This document shows, in pieces, positions 7,843 through 16,318 of a DNA stretch of 64,000 bases. Source of the DNA: Rhizobium leguminosarum (GTDB lineage: Bacteria > Pseudomonadota > Alphaproteobacteria > Rhizobiales > Rhizobiaceae); contig NZ_JAGIOR010000001.1 of NCBI RefSeq assembly GCF_017876795.1, forward strand, positions 3,684,501 to 3,748,500, given 5' to 3'. Numbering within the stretch: position 1 is the stretch's first letter; every line of letters starts with the position of its first letter. The notes under the pieces were generated by a model. The model saw only the letters and a program-made list of their open reading frames with translations. It was not told the DNA's origin and made no database searches. Position numbers and translations under genes: made by a program.

Positions 7843-9381
7843 CTATTTGAGGCCGGCACGTGCCAATGGATCTGCTTTTGCCTGCAGGTCCTTCGACGCG
7901 ATGTGATCGGCAACTCTGAGCGCCTGGCTGGCGACGGTGAGCGCGGGATTGACCGCCGCCGACGTCGGCAGGAAACCGGCGTCGACGACGAAGAGGTTTT
8001 CGTGATCATAGGAACGGCAATACGGGTCCAGTGGCGCCGTCGCCGGGTCGTTTCCGATGCGCACCGTTCCGCACTGATGGGAGGGCGTGCGCTTGTCGAA
8101 GGGCCTCGACAGCACGATCGGAAATCCGATCGACTTCAGGATTGCCTTCAGCCTGGCGACAAGTGCCAGATGCGCATCCCAGTTGCTTCGCTGCCATTGG
8201 AGAATGATCCGATCTCCATCGACCATGACGCGGCTTTCGGGATTGGGAACGTCCTCGCTCATCGCATAGAAATCGATGGCATGGCTGGTGATGAAACGCA
8301 GGACCCATTCCGGCACCTTCGGTAGCGAACCCTTCAGAACCTTTTCGGAGATGCGACCGAGGAGCTGCACGTTTCCGAGGGGCGGTCCACCCTCCCCGTC
8401 CGACAGATAGAAGTCGTTGAAGGCGAAGGTCTTCTGGTAGACGGCGGTGTTCCTGAATCGTGGCGAGACGCCGATGACGGCGGAGGCATTGTGGTTCATG
8501 AAGTTGCGGCCGACCTGGTCGGAGGAGTTCGCCAGGCCTCTTGGGAAGCGGTCGTTTTTCGAGCGCAGCAGAAGCACCGACGACTGGACCGCGCCGGCCG
8601 AAAGGATCACCATCTCAGGCGAAACCGTCAGCGCCTCGCCGTTCCTGACATAGGTGACCCGGTCGATCCGGCTCCCTGCCCCCATGTCGAGCCTCGTCAC
8701 GCGCGCATTGGTTTCGAGCTGCACATTCTGATGCTTCAGCGCTACCGCAAGCGCTGCCGTCTCGGCATCCATCTTGCCGTCCCGTGCATTCGGATGCGCG
8801 TCCCAGGGCGTGCGTGCCTTGGAGAGCCAGGCGTCGAGGTCCAGGCCGAGCGGCAGGGAAAACGGGTGCAGGCCTTTTTCCTTGAGGCGCGCCCTGATAT
8901 CGACGATCGGCGCCTCGTCCGGCACGGGCGGGTAGCCGTAGGCAGTCGAGTGATAAGGCTCGGTAGGGTCTTCGCCGAGGTTGCCGCGAACCTGGTACAT
9001 CCGTTCCGCCTTAGCGTACCACGGCTCCAGTTCCTCATAGGCAAACGGCCAGGCAGGCGACACGCCTTCCCGATGCTCGATCACGCCGAAATCCTGGCTG
9101 CGATATCGCGACAGCACCGCGCCATAGAACTTCGAATTGCCGCCGACATTGTAGTAGTTGCCGGGATTGAATCCCCTGCCGTTTGCCTCGTACCAGGTTT
9201 CCCGCGGCCGAAAATGTCCCCGCTGGAAGATGGCGCGCTGGTCGCGATTGACCGGAAGATCGGCGATGTGATCGCCGGCTTCGAGGATCAATATCTGCGC
9301 ACCGGTCGCGGCCAGGCCGGCGGCGACGGTGGAGCCGCCGACGCCTGAACCGATGATGACGATGTCTGGTGAACTGCTCAT
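7843..9381 (-). CDS. GMC oxidoreductase, pyranose oxidase/CarA-like
   Basis: This 512-residue FAD enzyme belongs to a different GMC branch from its neighbour. It has the N-terminal motif IIGSGVGGSTVAAGLA (10-25), the segment NVGGNSKFYGAVL near residue 78, and a C-terminal active site with His435 (SHQCGTVRIG) and Asn478 (AAVNPALT). The layout resembles pyranose 2-oxidase and the CarA-type enzymes that oxidise glucosides at C3. This is a family-level reading, and other secondary alcohols are possible. There is no export signal. It lies 15 bases after the ABC ATPase gene, so uptake and oxidation genes are physically coupled. Confidence 0.87.
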   Translation of the reverse strand: MSSSPDIVIIGSGVGGSTVAAGLAATGAQILILEAGDHIADLPVNRDQRAIFQRGHFRPRETWYEANGRGFNPGNYYNVGGNSKFYGAVLSRYRSQDFGVIEHREGVSPAWPFAYEELEPWYAKAERMYQVRGNLGEDPTEPYHSTAYGYPPVPDEAPIVDIRARLKEKGLHPFSLPLGLDLDAWLSKARTPWDAHPNARDGKMDAETAALAVALKHQNVQLETNARVTRLDMGAGSRIDRVTYVRNGEALTVSPEMVILSAGAVQSSVLLLRSKNDRFPRGLANSSDQVGRNFMNHNASAVIGVSPRFRNTAVYQKTFAFNDFYLSDGEGGPPLGNVQLLGRISEKVLKGSLPKVPEWVLRFITSHAIDFYAMSEDVPNPESRVMVDGDRIILQWQRSNWDAHLALVARLKAILKSIGFPIVLSRPFDKRTPSHQCGTVRIGNDPATAPLDPYCRSYDHENLFVVDAGFLPTSAAVNPALTVASQALRVADHIASKDLQAKADPLARAGLK

Positions 9382-9396
9382 CTTAGCCCCTGGCCG

Positions 9397-10512
9397 TCAC
9401 CCGATCCGCACCTGGCTGTCGGGATCGAAGAACACGGCCTTGTCGAGATTGAAGGCAAGGCGTGTTGTCTGTCCCGGAGCGATGCCGGCATCGGCGCGCA
9501 GGCGGGCGACGACGGATTTGCCGCCGAGCTTGGTGACGGCGAAGGTGTCGGAGCCGGCCGGTTCGACGACCTCGATCAGGCAATCGTCCTCGGTCAGCGA
9601 GCGCGCCTTGCGGTCGGCACCATCAGGATCGGTCAGCGCTTCCGGGCGGATGCCGAAGATCACTTGTTTTCCGGCATAGGAAGACAGGCCATGATTGCCT
9701 GAGACCACCGGCAGTCGGAGCGGCGCGGCATTCGGCCGCTCCAGCGCGACGGCAAGCCCGGCCGCTCCATTCTCGACGGTGGCGTTCAGCAGGTTCATCG
9801 CCGGCGACCCCATGAAGTCGGCGACGAACAGATTGGCGGGGCTGTTATAGATCTCGGCCGGCGTGCCGAACTGCTGCAGCACACCGTCCTTGAGCACGGC
9901 GATCTTGGTCGCCAGCGTCATTGCCTCGATCTGGTCATGGGTGACATAGACGAAGGTGGTGCCCATGCGCTGGTGCAGCCGCTTGATCTCGGTGCGCATG
10001 TCGACACGCAGCTTGGCATCGAGATTGGAGAGCGGCTCGTCGAACAGGAAGACCTGCGGATTGCGCACCAGCGCCCGGCCCATGGCAACGCGCTGGCGCT
10101 GGCCGCCGGACAGCTGGCTCGGCTTGCGGTCGAGCAGATGGCCGATCTGCAGCATGTCGGAGACCTGTTTGATCGCCTTGGCGCGTTCTTCCTTCGGAAC
10201 ACCGCGGATCTCCATGCCGAAGGCGATATTTCCAGCCACCGTCATGTTCGGATAGAGCGCATAGGACTGGAACACCATGGCGATGTCGCGCTTGGACGGA
10301 TGCAGACCGTTGATGGCCCGCCCGTCGATGCGGATATCGCCAGAGGTGATCGTCTCCAGCCCGGCAATGGTGTTGAGCAGGGTCGACTTGCCGCAACCGG
10401 ACGGGCCGACCAGCACGAGAAAGCCGCCCTTTTCGAGTTCGAGGTCGATCCCCTTGAGAATGTCGACGGCGCCGAAGCGTTTTCTGAGACCGGAGATTTC
10501 GAGGAAGGCCAT
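9397..10512 (-). CDS. Sugar ABC transporter ATPase (UgpC/MalK type)
   Basis: This 371-residue ATPase powers the CUT1 importer encoded by the three preceding genes. Motifs in order: Walker A GPSGCGKST near residue 37, the signature LSGGQRQRVAMGRAL near 134, Walker B VFLFDEPLSNLD near 154, and the H-loop VTHDQIEAM near 191. From about residue 235 there is a MalK-type regulatory TOBE region. The start lies three bases after the stop of the second permease gene. UgpC-type ATPases can serve several sugar importers, so the operon context defines the partner. Confidence 0.93.
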   Translation of the reverse strand: MAFLEISGLRKRFGAVDILKGIDLELEKGGFLVLVGPSGCGKSTLLNTIAGLETITSGDIRIDGRAINGLHPSKRDIAMVFQSYALYPNMTVAGNIAFGMEIRGVPKEERAKAIKQVSDMLQIGHLLDRKPSQLSGGQRQRVAMGRALVRNPQVFLFDEPLSNLDAKLRVDMRTEIKRLHQRMGTTFVYVTHDQIEAMTLATKIAVLKDGVLQQFGTPAEIYNSPANLFVADFMGSPAMNLLNATVENGAAGLAVALERPNAAPLRLPVVSGNHGLSSYAGKQVIFGIRPEALTDPDGADRKARSLTEDDCLIEVVEPAGSDTFAVTKLGGKSVVARLRADAGIAPGQTTRLAFNLDKAVFFDPDSQVRIG

Positions 10513-10515
10513 GGG

Positions 10516-11487
10516 TTACCCTTTGACAGCGCCCGCCATCAGACCGCGCACGAAGTAGCGGCCGGCGAGGATATAGACGATCAGCGTCGGAACGGCCGCG
10601 ATCATCGCCGCAGCCATGTTGACATTGTATTCGACCACACCGGTCGAGGTGTTGACGACATTGTTCAAGGCCACCGTCATCGGCATGGAATCGCCGGTGC
10701 CGGCGTAAGCCGAGGCAAACAGGAAGTCGTTCCAGATATTGGTGAACTGGTAGATCACCGTGACGACGATGATCGGCAGCGAGTTCGGCAGCATGATGCG
10801 GCGAAAGATCTGGAAGAAGCTGGCGCCATCGACCTGGGCGGCCCGGACCAGCTCGGTCGGGAAGGCCTCGTAGAAATTGCGGAAGAACAGCGTGGTGAAG
10901 CCGAGGCCGTAGACGACATGCACGAAGACCAGATTGACCGTCGAATTGCCGAAGCCGAAGTTCCAGCCCGTGGCGTTCTGCAGCGTCACCCCGAAGCGGC
11001 CAAGCGAACCGAGGATCGTTGCCATCGGCAGCAGCACCGACTGGAACGGGATGAAGCAGGCAAACAGCATCAGCCCGAACACCAGCGTGTGGCCGGGAAA
11101 ACGCCACTTGGTCAGGATATAGCCGTTCAGCGCCCCCATGATGGTGGAGATTGCCACCGCCGGCACCACCATCTTGATCGAGTTCCAGAAATAGCCCTTG
11201 ATGCCGGCGCAGGTCAGCCCGACGCAGGTCTCGCCCCAGGCCTTGATCCAGGGATCGAAGGTCGGCGCTTGCGGCAGCGCCAGCATGTTGCCGTTCTGGA
11301 TCTCGTCCATGGTCTTGAACGAGGTGGTAAGCATGACGAAGAGCGGCATCAGATAGAGGACGGCGAAGATGACCAGCAGGCCGTAGATGACCAGCCGGCC
11401 GATCCAGCGGGTGTTGTTATTCCTGCTGTCGCCGCCCTGCGAAAGCGTCGCGGTCGAGGTTATCGTCGAAGAGGTCACGCTGCTCAT
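10516..11487 (-). CDS. Sugar ABC transporter permease 2 (MalG type)
   Basis: This 323-residue inner-membrane permease has about six transmembrane segments. The N-terminal 35 residues are Ser/Thr-rich and cytoplasmic. The EAA loop that docks the ATPase reads RAAQVDGASFFQIFRRIMLP near residue 215. The start codon overlaps the stop of the preceding permease as ATGA, indicating translational coupling. It matches the glucose (GtsC-like) branch of CUT1 permeases, in keeping with the binding protein. Confidence 0.92.
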   Translation of the reverse strand: MSSVTSSTITSTATLSQGGDSRNNNTRWIGRLVIYGLLVIFAVLYLMPLFVMLTTSFKTMDEIQNGNMLALPQAPTFDPWIKAWGETCVGLTCAGIKGYFWNSIKMVVPAVAISTIMGALNGYILTKWRFPGHTLVFGLMLFACFIPFQSVLLPMATILGSLGRFGVTLQNATGWNFGFGNSTVNLVFVHVVYGLGFTTLFFRNFYEAFPTELVRAAQVDGASFFQIFRRIMLPNSLPIIVVTVIYQFTNIWNDFLFASAYAGTGDSMPMTVALNNVVNTSTGVVEYNVNMAAAMIAAVPTLIVYILAGRYFVRGLMAGAVKG

Positions 11488-12437
11488 CGCGCCTTCTCCT
11501 TCAGTTCGGAATAGAGATAGGGAACGATGATCGCCGAGATCGTCATCAGCATGATGATGGCGCTGGCCGAGCCGACGGCCATCTCGTTGCGCTTGAAGGT
11601 GTATTCATACATGAAGTTCGACGGCAGCCAGGCCGAGCCGCCGGGGCCGCCGGAGGTCAGCGCCACCACCAGGTCGTAGGACTTGATCGCCATATGGGCG
11701 AGCACGATGAAGGCCGAGAGAAAGATCGGCCGCAGCAGCGGGATGACGATGCGGCGATAAAGCTGGAAGGCGGAAGCGCCGTCGATCTGCGCCGCCTTCA
11801 TGATCTCGCCGTCGATGCCGCGAAGACCGGCCAGGAACATCGCCATGACGAAGCCGGACGCCTGCCAGACGCCGGCGATGACGACGGTGTAGATGACGAA
11901 GTCCTTGTTCTTGATCCAGTCGAAGTGGAAGCTCGTCCAGCCGAAGTGGTGCAGCGTCTGCTCCAGCCCGAGGCCGGGATCGAGGAACCATTTCCAGGCA
12001 ACCCCGGTGACGATGAAGGACAGCGCCATCGGATAGAGGAAGATCGGCCGCAATATGCCCTCGCCGCGGATCTTCTGGTCGAGCAGGATGGCGAGGAAAA
12101 GACCAAGCGCCAGGCAGATGCCGACATAGAGGAAGCCGAAGATCGCCATGTTGGTGATCGAGGTATACCAGGAGGACGGCGGATCGCTCTCGAAGGTCCA
12201 GCGCCACAGCCGCTGATAGGCACGCGCCCCGGTCAGCGCATAGGAGGGGAAGGTCTTGGAATTGGTGAACGACAGATAGGCCGTCCAGACGATGAAGCCG
12301 TAGACGAAGACCAGGGTGATGACGAAGCTCGGCGCCAGCACAATCTTCGGCAGCGCATCCTGCAGCCGGCCTCTCAGCGAGATCGGCGTCGATTGCGCCG
12401 GCGTCAGAACCGGATCGGTGGTCGCAACGGTGCTCAT
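11484..12437 (-). CDS. Sugar ABC transporter permease 1 (MalF type)
   Basis: This 317-residue permease starts at MSTVATTDPV; the frame is open for another 97 codons upstream, but that stretch is shadow sequence. It has about six transmembrane helices and the EAA loop KAAQIDGASAFQLYRRIVIP near residue 224. It forms the membrane channel with the MalG-type partner. A strong hairpin lies between it and the upstream binding-protein gene, a common way to make more binding protein than permease. Confidence 0.92.
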   Translation of the reverse strand: MSTVATTDPVLTPAQSTPISLRGRLQDALPKIVLAPSFVITLVFVYGFIVWTAYLSFTNSKTFPSYALTGARAYQRLWRWTFESDPPSSWYTSITNMAIFGFLYVGICLALGLFLAILLDQKIRGEGILRPIFLYPMALSFIVTGVAWKWFLDPGLGLEQTLHHFGWTSFHFDWIKNKDFVIYTVVIAGVWQASGFVMAMFLAGLRGIDGEIMKAAQIDGASAFQLYRRIVIPLLRPIFLSAFIVLAHMAIKSYDLVVALTSGGPGGSAWLPSNFMYEYTFKRNEMAVGSASAIIMLMTISAIIVPYLYSELKEKAR

Positions 12438-12519
12438 GGAATGTCGTCTCCCTCCTGCATGATGGCCCTGCCTGATCGTCCTCGCCCGATGGTCGCGGGA
12501 TGATCGTCGGAGCCTGAGG

Positions 12520-12544
12520 CTTCCCCGCGCGGTGCGCGGGGAAG
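12520..12544 (-). promoter_or_regulatory. 11-bp stem-loop between binding protein and permease genes
   Basis: CTTCCCCGCGC (12520-12530), loop GGT, GCGCGGGGAAG (12534-12544) is a perfect 11-base inverted repeat in the 127-base gap after the binding-protein gene. No T run follows in the leftward direction, so it is more likely an mRNA-stabilising or partial-termination element than a full terminator. Confidence 0.7.
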
Positions 12545-12564
12545 CGGTGTCATCGAGCGTGGTC

Positions 12565-13827
12565 TCAGCGGGCGTCGTCGATTGCCTGGACGAGCTGCTT
12601 GACGGCTTCGTCGGAGGTCTTGATCTGGCCGTGGACGAACTTCGAGACGACATCCTTGTAGGCATTGGCGATGGCCGGCGGTGCGCCATAACCCTGGGCC
12701 AGTGAGCCGAACAGCGTGCCGCCCTCATTGGCAGCCTTCAGGTCGGCGATGCCTTTCTTGCCGCAGGCATCGAAGTCGGTGTCGGGAACGTCGGTGCGGG
12801 CCGGCACCGAACCCTTGACGACGTTGAAGGCCGACTGGAAGCTCTTCGACAGCGTTGCCGTTGCCAGCGCCACCTGGGCGGCCTTGCGGTCGTCGGGAAC
12901 GTTGAACATGCCGAACATGTCGGAGTTGTAGACCACGCTGCCTTCGGTGCCGGGGAAGCGGTAGCAGAGGAAGTCGGTATCCGGCTTCTTCTTGGCGGCG
13001 ACGAATTCGCCCTTGGCCCAATCGCCCATCACCTGCACCAGCGCATCACCCTTGATGACCATGGCGGTCGCCAGGTTCCAGTCGCGGCCGGAGAAGTTCG
13101 GATCGACATATTTGATGATCGTCGCCAGATTGTCGAAGGACTTCTTCATCGTGTCCGACTTCAGCGATTCCTCGTCGAGGTCGTTGAAGGCCTTCTTGTA
13201 GAATTCCGGACCGCCGGTCGACAGCACGATGGAATCGAACATCGTCGCTTCCTGCCAGTTCTGGCCGCCGAGCGCCAACGGGATCACACCCGCAGCCTTG
13301 GCCTTGTCGAGCAGTGCGATCAACTCGTCGAAGCTCTTCGGCTGAGTGCCGCCGATCTTGTCCATCACCGCCTTGTTGATCCACAACCAGTTGACCGAGT
13401 GCACGTTGACCGGGGCTGCGACCCACTTGCCGTCATAGACCGAGAACTTCTGCAGGGCTGCCGGCACCGACTTGTCCCAGCCTTCCTTCTTCGCCGTCTC
13501 GGTCAGGTCGCCCATGACGCCGGCCTGGGCATAATCGAGCACGGTGTAACCGAGCATCTGCGAGGCTGTCGGATAGGTGCCGGCGGCAACCATCGCCTTC
13601 AGCGCCGTCATCGCCGCATCACCGCCGCCGCCGGCCACCGGCACGTCCTTCCAGGCAAAACCTTCCTTCGACAGATCCTGCTTCAGAACGTTCAGTGCTG
13701 CTGCCTCGCCGCCGGACGTCCACCAGTGCAGCATCTGAACTTCTTTTACGTCGGCTGCGCGAGCGGACACATGAGCGCCGGCCAGAGCCAATGCGATCAT
13801 TGCAGTCGTGGTCAAAAACCTATTCAT
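12565..13827 (-). CDS. Periplasmic sugar-binding protein, glucose (GtsA) type
   Basis: This 420-residue protein begins [17 protein letters not shown], a Sec signal peptide cleaved near ARAADV (about residue 24). The start is preceded by GGGAGG at ideal spacing; the frame upstream lacks a ribosome site. The mature N-terminus carries [16 protein letters not shown] and [10 protein letters not shown], hallmarks of the glucose-binding CUT1 proteins (GtsA group). It should capture a gluco-configured sugar or glucoside and deliver it to the two permeases. The gene lies 191 bases after the aldehyde dehydrogenase gene, with two palindromes in between, so it may have its own promoter or processed end. 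Confidence 0.93.
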   Translation of the reverse strand: MNRFLTTTAMIALALAGAHVSARAADVKEVQMLHWWTSGGEAAALNVLKQDLSKEGFAWKDVPVAGGGGDAAMTALKAMVAAGTYPTASQMLGYTVLDYAQAGVMGDLTETAKKEGWDKSVPAALQKFSVYDGKWVAAPVNVHSVNWLWINKAVMDKIGGTQPKSFDELIALLDKAKAAGVIPLALGGQNWQEATMFDSIVLSTGGPEFYKKAFNDLDEESLKSDTMKKSFDNLATIIKYVDPNFSGRDWNLATAMVIKGDALVQVMGDWAKGEFVAAKKKPDTDFLCYRFPGTEGSVVYNSDMFGMFNVPDDRKAAQVALATATLSKSFQSAFNVVKGSVPARTDVPDTDFDACGKKGIADLKAANEGGTLFGSLAQGYGAPPAIANAYKDVVSKFVHGQIKTSDEAVKQLVQAIDDAR

Positions 13828-13855
13828 CGAAGAACCTCCCAGTTCCCTCTTGGAA

Positions 13856-13877
13856 GATGCGGGACCATTCCCGCATC
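13856..13877 (-). promoter_or_regulatory. Hairpin in leader of the binding-protein gene
   Basis: A perfect 9-base stem with a 4-base loop (arms 13856-13864 and 13869-13877) lies 29 bases before the binding-protein start and just upstream of its ribosome site. There is no T run. It could protect the 5' end of a processed transcript or influence translation; the role is inferred. Confidence 0.5.
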
Positions 13878-13970
13878 CGATCACCCGCCCTCCTCGGGCG
13901 TAGCTTCCTTGCCGTTTCCAGCGCCGCGCGCCTTTTCAGGTGCGCAAAGGACGCTGCAACACTTTGAATG

Positions 13971-14020
13971 GACGCATCGTGCTTTCCGAAAATCGATTCT
14001 GATTTTCGGGCCGATGCGTC
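13971..14020. repeat. Rhizobial intergenic palindrome, second type
   Basis: Outer arms GACGCATCG (13971-13979) and CGATGCGTC (14012-14020) enclose an inner inverted repeat, CCGAAAATC...GATTTTCGG. It sits immediately after the aldehyde dehydrogenase gene and overlaps the last two bases of its stop codon. It could end or stabilise the transcript of the first half of the cluster. Confidence 0.65.
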
Positions 14021-15539
14021 AGGCCAGCTTTTCCGTCTGCGGCATCCACCAGCTGGTGCGTTTGCCGATATGCATGTTCAGCGTCTTGGTCTCGGTGTAG
14101 TCCTCAACCGCATGCCGGCCGAGCTCGCGGCCGAGGCCGCTCTGTTTGTAGCCGCCGAAGGGAAGCTCCGAGGCACCGTCCATGAAGGTGTTCATCCAGA
14201 CCGTCCCTGCCCGCACCGACCGGCCGATTGTCAGGCACGTGTCGAAATCGCGGCTCCAGACCCCGGCCGACAGACCGTAGTCGATGGAATTGGCAATCCT
14301 GATTGCTTCGGCAGATGTCTCGAATGTCAGGACCGAAAGAACCGGGCCAAAGACTTCTTCGCGGGCCACCGCCATATCAGGGGTGACTTCTTCGAGGATG
14401 GTCGGCGACATGAACTGCCCCATGCCAAGGTCGAGTGCCTCGCCGCCATGGGCGACGCGGGCGCCGCTGCTCCTGGCACCGGCCACATATCCCGAGATCT
14501 TCTCCAGATGCTGCGGCGTGATGATCGCGCCGACTTGGGTCGATGGATCGAGCGGGTCGCCGACCTTCACTGCCTTCGACAGTTCGGCAATCCGCTTGAC
14601 GACATCGGAGGCGATTGATTTGTGCAGGATCAGCCGCGAGCCGGCGTTGCAGCACTCGCCGGCATTGAAATAGGCGCCGAAGACCGCAGCGTCGATAAAC
14701 GCATCGAGATCGGCATCCGCGAAGACGATCTGCGGGTTCTTACCCCCCAGTTCCAGCGAGACCTTCTTCAGCGTCTGCGCCGCATTCGACATGGTCAGTT
14801 TTCCGACGCCGGTCGAGCCGGTGAAGGACACCATGTCGACGTCAGGATGGGAGGTCATGACCGCGCCGACCTCAGGTCCCGTACCGGTGACAATGTTGAC
14901 GACGCCATCCGGAACGCCTGCCTGCTGCAAGATCTCTCCCAAAACGAGTGTCGATCCTGAGGTCAGCTCCGAGGGTTTGACGACGGCGGTGCAGCCCGCG
15001 GCGAGCGCGAAGGGCAGCTTCTGGCCGACGATCAGGAACGGAAAGTTCCAGGGCGTGATGATCGAGACCACGCCGATCGCCTCGCGCAGGACGACGCCGA
15101 GCGTGCCGTCGCCGAGCGTATTGTAGCTTTCGCCATGCAGATCGCGTGCAAGAGCCGCGGCGTAGCGCCAGATGTCGACTGAGCCGGCAATTTCGCCCCG
15201 CACCTGGGTGATCGGTTTGCCTGCCTCGATGGCATCGAGAAACGCCAGCTCCTCTGCACGCGCGGCGATCAGATCGGCAGCCTTGAGCAGGATGGCGGAC
15301 CGTTCGGACGCGGTCATCCGCGGCCACGGCCCGAGGTCGAAGGCCTTGCGTGCCGCAGCAATGGCGCGCTCGGCGTCCGCCCTGCTGCCGGTCGGGAACC
15401 GGCTGACGACGACACCATGGCTTGGCGCGATACGCTCGATCGGATCGGCGGCGCCGGTCTCCCATTTGCCATCGATCAGCATCTTGAAATCACGCGCTTT
15501 GTGGTCGCTGAGTGCGATGGGGTTGACGAGAACCGTCAT
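14019..15539 (-). CDS. NAD(P)-dependent aldehyde dehydrogenase
   Basis: This 506-residue enzyme oxidises an aldehyde to the acid. The catalytic set is complete: Asn165 (TPWNFP), Glu263 (LELGGKNP) and Cys297 (GECCNAGSR), with the FTGSTGVGK cofactor loop near residue 240. An ATG two codons upstream (15545) is possible, but GGGAG is spaced properly for 15539, where the ATG overlaps the TAA of the hydratase gene (TAATG). It resembles betaine-aldehyde and aromatic-aldehyde dehydrogenases; the substrate is not readable from sequence. Its place after a CoA transferase and crotonase suggests it removes the aldehyde they produce. Confidence 0.92.
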   Translation of the reverse strand: MTVLVNPIALSDHKARDFKMLIDGKWETGAADPIERIAPSHGVVVSRFPTGSRADAERAIAAARKAFDLGPWPRMTASERSAILLKAADLIAARAEELAFLDAIEAGKPITQVRGEIAGSVDIWRYAAALARDLHGESYNTLGDGTLGVVLREAIGVVSIITPWNFPFLIVGQKLPFALAAGCTAVVKPSELTSGSTLVLGEILQQAGVPDGVVNIVTGTGPEVGAVMTSHPDVDMVSFTGSTGVGKLTMSNAAQTLKKVSLELGGKNPQIVFADADLDAFIDAAVFGAYFNAGECCNAGSRLILHKSIASDVVKRIAELSKAVKVGDPLDPSTQVGAIITPQHLEKISGYVAGARSSGARVAHGGEALDLGMGQFMSPTILEEVTPDMAVAREEVFGPVLSVLTFETSAEAIRIANSIDYGLSAGVWSRDFDTCLTIGRSVRAGTVWMNTFMDGASELPFGGYKQSGLGRELGRHAVEDYTETKTLNMHIGKRTSWWMPQTEKLA

Positions 15540-16318
15540 TACCATTCTCCCTTAAACGTTGCCGGGCGCTTCTCGCTGAATGATGCGACGCCCTCCTTCA
15601 GATCGCCGGTCTTGGCGGCGAGGATCGAGCCCAGGGCTTCGACCGCGGTTCCATTGTCTTCGCCGTTCGCCGATGCGATCATCAACTTGGCGATCTCGAC
15701 GGCAGCCGGCCCTCTTGCAGCGATCCGCTCAGCATAGTCCCTGGCGGCGGCCAGCGCGTTTCCTGTTGGAACGACGGCGTCGACGATGCCGAGCAGCCTT
15801 GCCTCCTCAGCGGTGAAGATCTCGCCGCCGAGCGCCATACGCCGGACAGCCTGCGCCCCGAACCGGCGCACAAGACGCTGGGTGCCTGACCAACCCGGCA
15901 CCATTCCGAGGCCGGTCTCCGGCAGGCCGATCTTGATGTGTTCTTCTGCGAGGCGAATATCGGCAACCCCTGCCAGCTCCAGCCCGCCACCGAGGGCGTG
16001 GCCGTTCAGCGCCGCGACCAGCGGCACCCGCAGCGTCGCCAGTCTTTCGAAGATACGATGACCGTGCCGAACCCAGAGATGACCGAATTCCTGCGGCAGC
16101 ATTCCGCCCCAGGCTTTGATATCGCCGCCGGCGGAAAAGCCCTTTCCTTCGCCCGTCAGAACGGCGGCGCGCACATCCGGGTTCGCCTCCACCGCGTCGG
16201 CGGCGTCCGTTAAGGCCTTCAGCATGTCGAGATCGAGCGCGTTCAGCTTCTCCGGACGGCAAAGTGTCAGCGTCGCAACGTGCCCATCGATGTCAACTCT
16301 GACTGTTCCGCTAGCCAT
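15539..16318 (-). CDS. Enoyl-CoA hydratase/isomerase (crotonase family)
   Basis: This 259-residue crotonase-fold enzyme keeps both catalytic glutamates of true hydratases: Glu114 (ALGGGLELAGVADIRLA) and Glu134 (GLPETGLGMVPG), with the canonical 20-residue spacing. The CoA oxyanion loop SAGGDIKAW is at 62-70. It should hydrate an enoyl-CoA or, like feruloyl-CoA hydratase/lyase, split the product by a retro-aldol step. It overlaps the upstream CoA transferase gene by eight bases and the downstream dehydrogenase by one, so the three are translated together. Confidence 0.92.
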   Translation of the reverse strand: MASGTVRVDIDGHVATLTLCRPEKLNALDLDMLKALTDAADAVEANPDVRAAVLTGEGKGFSAGGDIKAWGGMLPQEFGHLWVRHGHRIFERLATLRVPLVAALNGHALGGGLELAGVADIRLAEEHIKIGLPETGLGMVPGWSGTQRLVRRFGAQAVRRMALGGEIFTAEEARLLGIVDAVVPTGNALAAARDYAERIAARGPAAVEIAKLMIASANGEDNGTAVEALGSILAAKTGDLKEGVASFSEKRPATFKGEW

